40,022 nucleotides of DNA. Source: an uncultured Clostridia bacterium. Lineage in GTDB: Bacteria > Bacillota > Clostridia > Oscillospirales > Acutalibacteraceae. The notes under the pieces were generated by a model. It made no database searches. It had not been told where the DNA came from and worked only from the letters and a program-made list of their open reading frames with translations. The translations under genes and the position numbers were made by a program. Of this stretch, positions 33,463 through 40,022 are shown piece by piece (position 1 is the first letter of the stretch; each line of letters opens with the position of its first letter). The DNA is taken from contig CAMHQC010000018.1 of assembly GCA_946187325.1 (NCBI GenBank), positions 1-40,022 of the forward strand, in the 5' to 3' direction.

Positions 33463-34452
33463 ATGAGTGAATTTTTTCAGAATATGAACCGTCAGGAAGT
33501 CGATATGAATTCCGCGCCGGTAATTAAATTTGATAATGTGTGTAAGACATACACTCTTTATAAAAGCGACCAGGAACGTTTCCGCGCTCTCTTTATCAAG
33601 CCGAGAAATCCCATCCTTCACCGCGCCTTAGACCACGTGAGCTTCGAGGTTCATAAAGGCGAGGCTGTAGGTATTATGGGCGATAACGGCTGCGGTAAAT
33701 CCACGCTTCTTAAAACCGTTACCGGCGTTAACTTTCCCGACGAGGGTTCTGTTGAGGTCAAGGGAATGGTTGCGGCTTTGCTCGAGCTTACAGCGGGATT
33801 CTCTATCGAAATGACAGGTAGAGAAAACATCTATCTCAAGGGTTATATCCTCGGACTCGACGACGACGCTATCAAGGTTATAGAGGAAAGAGTAGTTGAG
33901 TTCGCTGAGCTCGGCGAGTATATCGACCAGCCTGTAAGAACATACTCCAGCGGTATGAAAATGCGTTTAGGCTTCGCTATTAACGTAAATATTTCGCCTG
34001 ATATCCTCGTAGTCGATGAGGCTTTAGCGGTAGGCGACGCGGCGTTTAAGGCTAAATGTAAGAACAAAATCCGCGAGATTATCGAAACAGGCGTTACGGT
34101 ACTTTTCGTAAGTCACAACGCGGCTCAGGTTGAGGAAATCTGCGAGCGTTCAATCTATATGAAAAAAGGTCATATTATCTTTGACGGGCCTACTAAGGAA
34201 ACCCACTTGGTTTACCTTACCGACAAGAGAAGTATGCAGATTGAAAAGCGCAAAAAGAAAATCGCTCAGCTCGAAAAGCTCATAAGCACTTCCGATAACG
34301 CTGAAGATATAAAAGCTGCTGAGAATGTACTTCCCAAGCATAAAAAGCGCCTTGAAACACTCGAAGCCGATTTAGCCCAGTACACAAGCGACCTTGAGGC
34401 TTTCCGCAAGGAGCATTACGGCGATAAAACCGGGAACACTGAAAATAAATAA
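33463..34452 (+). CDS. Glycopolymer export ABC ATP-binding protein (TagH/Wzt-like)
   Basis: ATPase for the preceding permease. Walker A GDNGCGKST (73-81), the variant signature YSSGMKMRL (161-169) and Walker B ILVVDEALA (181-189) match the TagH/Wzt/KpsT class. Residues about 250-325 form a charged coiled coil (KRKKKIAQLEKLI; LPKHKKRLETLEADLAQ) instead of the carbohydrate-binding domain of some Wzt proteins. The ATG at 33463 has AAGGAG 8 nt upstream. It starts 24 nt after the permease stop; a GC-rich hairpin follows at 34460-34481. Confidence 0.94.
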   Translation: MSEFFQNMNRQEVDMNSAPVIKFDNVCKTYTLYKSDQERFRALFIKPRNPILHRALDHVSFEVHKGEAVGIMGDNGCGKSTLLKTVTGVNFPDEGSVEVKGMVAALLELTAGFSIEMTGRENIYLKGYILGLDDDAIKVIEERVVEFAELGEYIDQPVRTYSSGMKMRLGFAINVNISPDILVVDEALAVGDAAFKAKCKNKIREIIETGVTVLFVSHNAAQVEEICERSIYMKKGHIIFDGPTKETHLVYLTDKRSMQIEKRKKKIAQLEKLISTSDNAEDIKAAENVLPKHKKRLETLEADLAQYTSDLEAFRKEHYGDKTGNTENK

Positions 34453-34459
34453 CTAAATT

Positions 34460-34481
34460 ATGCCGGCAAACCAGCCGGCAT
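34460..34481 (+). terminator. Hairpin between the ABC ATPase and SDR genes
   Basis: ATGCCGGC-AAACCA-GCCGGCAT is a perfect 8-bp GC-rich stem just past the ATPase stop. It lacks a clear T-run (ATCTTGTAT follows), so it may attenuate or stabilise the transcript rather than stop it fully. Confidence 0.5.
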
Positions 34482-34517
34482 ATCTTGTATAAACACTTGT
34501 ACAAACAGGAGTAAGGT

Positions 34518-35528
34518 ATGGAAAACGAAGTAAAACTACTTTTACCGAACAATCTTTATGACGATATTAAGCGCGTTACACAGAGCGATATCGACTTTTC
34601 GGTATTCAAAGGCAAAACTGTTTTAGTGGGCAGCGCCGCTGAAATGCTCGGGTATTATATAGTATGTGCCCTGCTTATAAGCAACGACCTCTACGATACA
34701 AACATCAAGGTTCTCGCGGTGGATAAGGACGATTCGATTTTTACCGAATACGGCAAGTTAACCGCGCGTCAGGATATTGAGTTTGTAGTAAGCAAAGACT
34801 TTTCTATGATAAACGAGCGTTGCGATTATGTTATCAACACTAAAAATCCCTGCTCCGAAACCGAGGTAATTAATGTAATAAACTACATTAAAGCCGCGAA
34901 GGCGTCCTCGGTAATCAACTGCGGTTCTGAAATCTACGGCGACGTTTTTAACGGCAAGGATTCTATCTCGGAAGCCGATTTCGGCTACTGCGACAGCTAC
35001 AAGTCCGAGAGTTATAATATTCAGCTCGAAAGACTTATGGATACCTCAGCTAAGATCGCCGACAAGGAATACAACCTCGATATCAAGCTTACGAGAATGT
35101 GTCAGGTTTTCGGATACAAGGCGTTCGGCAGCGACGACGGTTATTTTAATATTTTCAACAACGTTGCCGATAAGAAAAATATTGAGATTAAAAATAAGGA
35201 CAAAACGCTTCGAAGCTATATCTACGTAACCGACGCGGCTGTTGCTCTACTAAAAGTTCTTATCTTAGGCGAAAGCGGCGAGGTTTACAATATATCCTCG
35301 GGATATATCGCGAGCAACGATATTATCGCTCAGTACTGCGTAAAGCTTTTCGAAAACCTCGGAATTAAGGTGGTTTATAAGGATAAAGAAAGCTTCCTGT
35401 CTCCTATGGCTCCGACTATCGACAACCTCAACAACAATAAGCTGAAATCGCTCGGCTTTACGCCCGAGGTTGAGCTTCAGGACGGAATCGTGAGAGCGGT
35501 TAAAAACCTTTACGAAGTTAGACAGTGA
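34518..35528 (+). CDS. SDR/NAD-dependent epimerase-like protein with degenerate active site
   Basis: A 336-residue extended-SDR-like protein. The Rossmann start KGKTVLVGSAAEMLGYYIV has a weakened Gly pattern, INCGSEIYGDV resembles the usual Ser/Tyr strand, and YIYVTDAAVALL and VYNISSG are late SDR motifs. The YxxxK catalytic pair is not found at the expected place (SYKSESYNIQLERL), so normal epimerase or dehydratase chemistry is doubtful. It follows the exporter genes, with CAGGAGTAAGG upstream, and is 10 nt before the SDR-LicD gene. A sugar-nucleotide role or a non-catalytic partner role are both open. Confidence 0.8.
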   Translation: MENEVKLLLPNNLYDDIKRVTQSDIDFSVFKGKTVLVGSAAEMLGYYIVCALLISNDLYDTNIKVLAVDKDDSIFTEYGKLTARQDIEFVVSKDFSMINERCDYVINTKNPCSETEVINVINYIKAAKASSVINCGSEIYGDVFNGKDSISEADFGYCDSYKSESYNIQLERLMDTSAKIADKEYNLDIKLTRMCQVFGYKAFGSDDGYFNIFNNVADKKNIEIKNKDKTLRSYIYVTDAAVALLKVLILGESGEVYNISSGYIASNDIIAQYCVKLFENLGIKVVYKDKESFLSPMAPTIDNLNNNKLKSLGFTPEVELQDGIVRAVKNLYEVRQ

Positions 35529-35538
35529 GGTGAGTTTT

Positions 35539-37413
35539 ATGCTGATGAAAGAAATACTTAACGTATTCCAGTTCGACTGGGCTATGAGTCCGGCTATGGA
35601 CGAAAATAAGCCCGCTAAACTCAGGGACAAGGCTATACTTATCTCGGGTAAAGAAACGGCGCTCGCTCTGGCGTATACGATTCAATGTCTTAACGATAAG
35701 CTCGATTTACACGCGAAGGTTATACTCTGTTCCAACGAAAAAGGCTTTGAGAATAAAATAATCCCCGAGGCTTTAGAGCGTGAAGATTTAGTTTACAGCG
35801 ATATAGATTATATCGAAAATATAAAACGCAAACCCGATATCGTGATTCACACGGGCTTATGCGGAGCTAAGATAAAGCCGTCTTTCGAAACAATCGAAAA
35901 CGAAATTAAAGCCGTAACCGCGGTGACAGCGCTCGCCGAAAAGCATAAGGCAGAGAAAGTTATTCTGCTCTCGGACAGCAGAGTTTACGGCAAGGGCGAA
36001 AACAAGTTCCGCGCGTTCGCCGAAACCGAGATGGGTAAAGAGGACAGCTTCAGCGTAAAAATTTTGCGCTCTATAGAGAGTATCTTTGCCGAAAAGACTA
36101 AGAACCTAAACAGCGCCGCGCTCAGAACAGGAGTAATTCTCGGCGCGGGAAGCGGCATATATAACGGCGTCGAGGATATTTTTAAGTCGGTAGCCGAAAG
36201 CTCGGAAGCAGAGCTCTACAGCACCGATAACAAGATTTCTTTCGTTTATATGAAGGACGTTTTCGGCGCGCTCTACTACCTTTACGACAAGAATCTAAAC
36301 GGAATTTACAACGTCGGCGGAATCGACTCGACTGTATCGACGGGAACCTTCGCCGCTATGCTGCACGATATTTTCGGCGGTAACGCTAAGATTAAAATGA
36401 CCTCAGACGGCAGCTTCGAGGGCAACGAGCTCAACTGCGGTAAGATAAAATTCAAGGACTACTCCCCTACCATCGACCTTAAAACCGCTTTGGAACTCAG
36501 CGTTATGAGCTACCGCAAGGAAAATGTGGACGATTTCAGATTTGCCCACGAGCATATGGGCAGGCTCAACGCCATTCAGAATGTACTTATGGCGTATCTG
36601 CTCGAGGTCGATAAAATATGTAAAAAGCACAACATAACCTGGTACTTAGGCGGCGGGACCTTACTCGGCGCGGCAAGACATCAGGGCTTTATCCCGTGGG
36701 ATGACGATGTCGATATTATGATGCTCAGAGAGGATTACGATAAGTTCCTCGAAGCGGCTCCGAGCGAACTGCCCGAGGGTATGATTCTGCAGGATCCCAA
36801 AAAGGATAAAACCTACAACTACGCCTACGCTAAGCTGAGACTTACCGATACGATGTTCGCGACCGATTTCTCCAAAAATCATAAGGGTATGAATAACGGC
36901 TTCGCGTTCGATATCTTTGCTCACGATAAAACGGCTAACTCTAAGCTCGGCCAAAAGCTCCACAGCAAGCTCACGCTGTTTTGGCTGGCGTGCGTATTCA
37001 ATAAATGGAATCACAGAAAAGCCGAAAACGGAAACAGATTTCAGTCGGTAATAACCAACTTTTTAAAGAATATTTTTCCGCTTAGATTCTCGATGAGAAT
37101 GTTGCTCTTTACACTCGAGATGTTTAAGCATAAAAAGAAAGCAAAGTACCTCTACGACGGAATGGGTAAAAGCGTTCATAAGGGCGGTTTCGATAAGACC
37201 TTTCTTGATAACGAAATCCGCCTCGATTTCAACGGCTATAAAATGCCCGTACCCGCTAAGTATAAGGAGTACCTCACCAACCACTACGGCGATTATATGG
37301 AGCTCGCTCCCCTGTCAACGAGAATTATGGGACACGAGATTACCCTAAGCGATTTAAATAAATACGCTGATTTTCAAATTTCCAATAAAGAAATAAGAAA
37401 AAAGGGATTTTAA
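35539..37413 (+). CDS. Fusion of degenerate SDR domain and LicD domain
   Basis: A 624-residue protein. Residues 1 to about 335 read as another SDR-like fold (KVILLSDSRVYGKGENKFRA; FVYMKDVFGALYYLYDK; YNVGGIDS) with no YxxxK pair. Residues about 345-620 are a LicD domain: WYLGGGTLLGAARHQGFIPW, then DDDVDIMM with the acidic metal site. LicD proteins transfer phosphocholine or related phospho-substituents to teichoic acids and glycans (known). The ATG at 35539 is preferred because GAGGTGAG lies just before it; a GTG at 35530 is an alternative. Likely decoration of the polymer exported by the upstream ABC system; the transferred group is unknown. Confidence 0.9.
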   Translation: MLMKEILNVFQFDWAMSPAMDENKPAKLRDKAILISGKETALALAYTIQCLNDKLDLHAKVILCSNEKGFENKIIPEALEREDLVYSDIDYIENIKRKPDIVIHTGLCGAKIKPSFETIENEIKAVTAVTALAEKHKAEKVILLSDSRVYGKGENKFRAFAETEMGKEDSFSVKILRSIESIFAEKTKNLNSAALRTGVILGAGSGIYNGVEDIFKSVAESSEAELYSTDNKISFVYMKDVFGALYYLYDKNLNGIYNVGGIDSTVSTGTFAAMLHDIFGGNAKIKMTSDGSFEGNELNCGKIKFKDYSPTIDLKTALELSVMSYRKENVDDFRFAHEHMGRLNAIQNVLMAYLLEVDKICKKHNITWYLGGGTLLGAARHQGFIPWDDDVDIMMLREDYDKFLEAAPSELPEGMILQDPKKDKTYNYAYAKLRLTDTMFATDFSKNHKGMNNGFAFDIFAHDKTANSKLGQKLHSKLTLFWLACVFNKWNHRKAENGNRFQSVITNFLKNIFPLRFSMRMLLFTLEMFKHKKKAKYLYDGMGKSVHKGGFDKTFLDNEIRLDFNGYKMPVPAKYKEYLTNHYGDYMELAPLSTRIMGHEITLSDLNKYADFQISNKEIRKKGF

Positions 37414-37462
37414 TAAATAATAATAATAAATAATCTAAAACCCGACATCTTCGCAAGATTGA

Positions 37463-37505
37463 CAACTCACTTGTTATTTGATATAATAAGTGAGTTGAAT
37501 TTTAT
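37463..37505 (+). terminator. Terminator of the glycopolymer operon
   Basis: CAACTCACTT (37463-37472) pairs with AAGTGAGTTG (37488-37497), with AATTTTATT following. It lies about 50 nt past the LicD gene stop. Confidence 0.8.
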
Positions 37506-37617
37506 TCAACAGCGGATTAAGCAAACGCTCCGCCTCGGTCACTCTCTGCCGTGTAAAAATCAAGAGAGAAAACTTAATATGATTTTGGCGGGGTATTTAC
37601 CCTGTTGAGATACATTC

Positions 37618-37704
37618 GCGGATATGGCGGAATTGGCAGACGCGCATGGTTCAGGTCCATGTGAAAGCAATTTCATGCAGGTTCAAGTCCTGTTATCCGC
37701 ACCA
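37618..37704 (+). tRNA. tRNA-Leu (CAG)
   Basis: Class II tRNA with acceptor GCGGATA/TATCCGC, anticodon CAG in GGTTCAGGTCC, a long variable arm (GTGAAAGCAATTTCATG region), T-loop TTCAAGT and an encoded CCA. The composition of the sequence changes to AT-rich right after it, so it may be an integration site. Confidence 0.96.
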
Positions 37705-37712
37705 AACAGTAA

Positions 37713-37758
37713 AAATCCGAACCTTACTCCAGTTGGAGACGGGTTCGGATTTATCCTT
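37713..37758 (+). terminator. Terminator after tRNA-Leu
   Basis: AAATCCGAACC (37713-37723) pairs with GGGTTCGGATTT (37741-37752), with an inner CTCC/GGAG pairing, followed by ATCCTTTTC. Confidence 0.85.
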
Positions 37759-37969
37759 TTCTATGCTTATCCTAATTTTAATAGTAAAAGACAGAATTTA
37801 ATACTCTATTAAGATGTTCACAAAAAAGTGTGTAAATTTTAGTGGCATTTATATAAAAATCATTTAAATTTTTCTATATGTCGAATTTTGTCAAAATATA
37901 GAAAGACAGTAAAGTTAATGTTATAATAGAATATATTATTTGATTTTTATACATAATGGGGTGAATGAT

Positions 37970-39145
37970 TTGTTAGAGAATATTAAAGAGGTCAAATTAA
38001 ATCTATTATCTAAAGATAAGATTTCTAATTTAATAAGTGGTGATTTCGGTATATCTATAATTGAACATCCTCATAATCCACTTTTGTTGGGTTCCGATGC
38101 ATTACTAAAAGTTAATACAAATATAGGTGTATCAAGCAAAGAATCATTTAGTACTGAATTAAAAAAATTAGAGTTGTTATCAAAATTACCTTATTCTCCA
38201 GACTCTATAATGGATCACACTATTGTAAAGCTGGACAAACCGTTATGGAAATATATGTTAGAAATATTTGACAAACCTATTGGTACTCTTCCACATTATT
38301 CTGTGTTTCGAAACAATAAAGGAATTGATAAATCATTATTACTAGAAACTATTGAAGAAATGGGTGAAAATGGTATTAGTTTTATGACGTTGCATCCTAC
38401 AGCAACATTAAAGTTGTTAGAGGTTGCTAAATTAAATAGATCTATCCCAACTACTTCGCGAGGAGGTGTGCTTATCTTAAAAGATACACAAATTAATAAT
38501 AGAAACACCAATATAATCGTCGATAATTTTGATGATATTTTAAAAATTTTTAAAAAATACAACATGACATTAAGCGTTGGAACAGCATTCCGTCCAGCTC
38601 GTATTGATGAAGCGTTAGATCAAACACAAATTATAGAAATAAATGAACAAGAAAAATATATTAATTATATTAAATCCAAAGGGGTAAACACAATAATGGA
38701 AGGAGTAGGACATTTATCTCTAAATAGTATTAAGAAATACTGTAGCAGAATTCATCATCTAAAAACACCTTTGATGCCACTTGGACCAATGCCAACTGAC
38801 GCAACAATTGGATTCGACCATGTTACATCTGCAATTGGTGCAACAGTAATTTCTCTATATGGAAATGTTGGAATAATAAATTCAGTAACTCGAGAAGAAC
38901 ATACTGGCGGTGTACCTAATATTGATTCAATCATTGAGGGATTAAAATCGGCTAGGGTTGCAGCACATTGTATCAATATAACTCGATTTAAAAAATATCA
39001 AAATATTGATAATGCAATTTCATCAAAAAGAGCTTCCTCAAAATCTTGTGTAATTAGTGGAGGTATATTTGATGATGGCTTATCAAACAACGGGATAGGG
39101 TGTAGTCGATGCAGTTTTGAATGTCCACTATCATTATTAGTATAA
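37970..39145 (+). CDS. Divergent ThiC-like radical SAM-type enzyme
   Basis: A 391-residue ThiC-family protein if started at the TTG at 37970, which has GGGGTGA just upstream; an ATG at 37940 would add 10 residues without a good site. Family motifs: TTSRGG (about 162), IMEGVGHLSL, GFDHVTSAIGAT and EEHTGGVP. ThiC converts aminoimidazole ribotide to HMP phosphate; paralogues such as BzaF make hydroxybenzimidazole (known). Here the C-terminal cluster reads GCSRCSFECP, CX2CX3C rather than the usual CX2CX4C, and the protein lacks the long N-terminal extension of many ThiC. The product may differ from HMP-P. It precedes an alcohol dehydrogenase by 12 nt. The gene is AT-rich, unlike the rest of the window, suggesting transfer. 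Confidence 0.82.
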   Translation: MLENIKEVKLNLLSKDKISNLISGDFGISIIEHPHNPLLLGSDALLKVNTNIGVSSKESFSTELKKLELLSKLPYSPDSIMDHTIVKLDKPLWKYMLEIFDKPIGTLPHYSVFRNNKGIDKSLLLETIEEMGENGISFMTLHPTATLKLLEVAKLNRSIPTTSRGGVLILKDTQINNRNTNIIVDNFDDILKIFKKYNMTLSVGTAFRPARIDEALDQTQIIEINEQEKYINYIKSKGVNTIMEGVGHLSLNSIKKYCSRIHHLKTPLMPLGPMPTDATIGFDHVTSAIGATVISLYGNVGIINSVTREEHTGGVPNIDSIIEGLKSARVAAHCINITRFKKYQNIDNAISSKRASSKSCVISGGIFDDGLSNNGIGCSRCSFECPLSLLV

Positions 39146-39157
39146 GGAGAAATAATT

Positions 39158-40022
39158 ATGAGGTTTACATTTTATTCACCAACAAAGGTTTATTTTGGCG
39201 ATATTGATTTTAATCAATTATGTAACGAAATAGATAGTTTCGGCTTAAAAGTATTGATATTGTCTGGAGGACAATCAACTACCAATATAGCTAATCAAAT
39301 AGTTTCATCTATTTATAGAAATAATCCCAAATACCAAATAGAACATTTTAATGGAATAATATCAAATCCACTAAACAATACAATAGAAAAAATTTCACAG
39401 CAAGCGAACAAACCTGATGTTATTATTTCTGTTGGAGGCGGAAGTGTACATGACTCTGCAAAAGCACTATCAATATTGTTTTCGCATCAGGGTACTGTGG
39501 AGCAATTTACGGTTGATGGTTCAATTAGTGTACGCGGAATAACCAAAAAAACTCTACCGGTTATAACTATACCAACTATTTTTGGTTCAGGAGCAGAAAT
39601 ATCTCCAGCTGCGTTAATTAGAATTAATGATAAAAAAAGAGTAATCTTCAGCCCAAATATATATCCAAAGTCAACTTTTATTTGTTCTGCTTATGCATCA
39701 ACAGCAAGTAAAAAAATCATTTTAAACTCTGCTATAGATGCTTTAGTGCAGGGAATCGAGTCTTATGTTTCAATTTTATCACAAGATTTTTCAAAAAACT
39801 TCTCTTTATCAGCAATAAATAGAATTGTGAATTATTTAGTGGATTACAGTTCTGCTATTGATAACCCTACTGTCTTACAAGAAATTTCTTTAGCTGCTAT
39901 TGAAAGCATATATGCTGTCGGACAAACTTCAGTGGGAGCTGTTCACGCTCTATCAGATCCATTAAGCGGAATGTTTAATATACATCATGGAGAAGCCGTA
40001 GGTTTTCTCCTTCCAACTGTAA
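39158..40022 (+). CDS. Iron-type alcohol dehydrogenase (partial, runs off window)
   Basis: The first 288 codons of a group III (Fe-dependent) alcohol dehydrogenase-like protein; the end lies outside the window. NAD(P)-binding IISVGGGSVHDSAKAL and ITIPTIFGSGAEISP match the family, as do SAIDALVQGIESYVS and GAVHALSDPL...HHGEAVGFLLP. The usual metal ligands are Asp, His, His, His: here the Asp and the last two His are present, but DALVQGIE has Gln where DALTHAIE-type enzymes have the first His. AAGGAG precedes the ATG. AT-rich like the ThiC-like gene, with which it is probably co-transcribed. It may reduce a small aldehyde in the same pathway. Confidence 0.88.
   Translation, partial: MRFTFYSPTKVYFGDIDFNQLCNEIDSFGLKVLILSGGQSTTNIANQIVSSIYRNNPKYQIEHFNGIISNPLNNTIEKISQQANKPDVIISVGGGSVHDSAKALSILFSHQGTVEQFTVDGSISVRGITKKTLPVITIPTIFGSGAEISPAALIRINDKKRVIFSPNIYPKSTFICSAYASTASKKIILNSAIDALVQGIESYVSILSQDFSKNFSLSAINRIVNYLVDYSSAIDNPTVLQEISLAAIESIYAVGQTSVGAVHALSDPLSGMFNIHHGEAVGFLLPTV

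Noticed and set aside
37618..37704. Direct repeat of the tRNA-Leu 3' end as an attachment site inside the window
   Set aside because: I found no second copy before the window ends, so an att pair cannot be claimed here.
37624..37812. Open frame through tRNA-Leu
   Set aside because: It reads through the tRNA and its terminator; no RBS.
1..40022. CRISPR array, transposase, integrase or prophage genes
   Set aside because: No regularly spaced direct repeats and no recognisable recombinase or phage structural protein were seen in any frame.

Overview
The window looks like a chromosomal segment of a spore-forming, starch-degrading anaerobic Firmicute close to Ruminococcus (R. bromii-like Oscillospiraceae). 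The evidence is a secreted GH13 amylase with a C-terminal type I dockerin, a dockerin/CBM26 gene remnant, a complete forespore sigma factor SigG, a secreted surface-type nuclease, CCA-encoding tRNA genes and strong purine-rich ribosome binding sites. Species assignment is inference from gene content only.

Layout. 1-2.8 kb (minus): dockerin amylase with a possible frameshifted tail. 3.0-7.1 kb (plus): complete potABCD polyamine transporter with promoter and terminator, followed by a 275-bp MITE-like inverted-repeat element that touches the stop codon of a membrane acyltransferase gene. 9-12.3 kb: rmuC, a hairpin-rich repeat, an LRR_5 protein, a 56-aa peptide, a flavin reductase-like protein and an ACT-domain protein. 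12.4-16.5 kb (plus): an ECF transporter S component behind an SD-occluding hairpin, then a tight three-gene operon of two unrelated glutamate-cysteine-ligase-family enzymes around a class II glutamine amidotransferase. 16.6-17.1 kb (minus): tRNA Val-Asp-Phe-Gly-Cys. 17.1-24.4 kb (minus): yerC/trpR-like regulator, methyltransferase and hslO; a 1296-aa secreted nuclease with a coupled small peptide; sigG.

24.5-31.8 kb (minus) is the most striking locus: an operon of STAS antagonist, A-PCP-C nonribosomal peptide synthetase, tail-anchored carboxylesterase, RsbW-like kinase, SpoIIE-type phosphatase and a small membrane protein. It looks like a complete partner-switching signalling module wrapped around a small biosynthetic machine. 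32.1-37.4 kb (plus): a dockerin-CBM26 remnant, then a TagGH/Wzm-Wzt-type exporter with two degenerate SDR proteins, the second fused to a LicD domain, probably for decorating and exporting a cell-wall glycopolymer. After a tRNA-Leu(CAG) gene (37.6 kb) the base composition becomes clearly AT-rich, and a divergent ThiC-like enzyme and an iron-type alcohol dehydrogenase begin. This looks like the edge of a horizontally acquired island running off the window.

Best candidates for undescribed biology are the partner-switch/NRPS operon, the double glutamate-cysteine-ligase/amidotransferase operon, and the ThiC-like/ADH island. Smaller signals include two paralogous peptides sharing a YKTP...LEKxDVL leader-like motif, two structured inverted-repeat elements, and the RBS-sequestering hairpin before the ECF gene. 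I saw no CRISPR array, transposase, integrase or phage gene.
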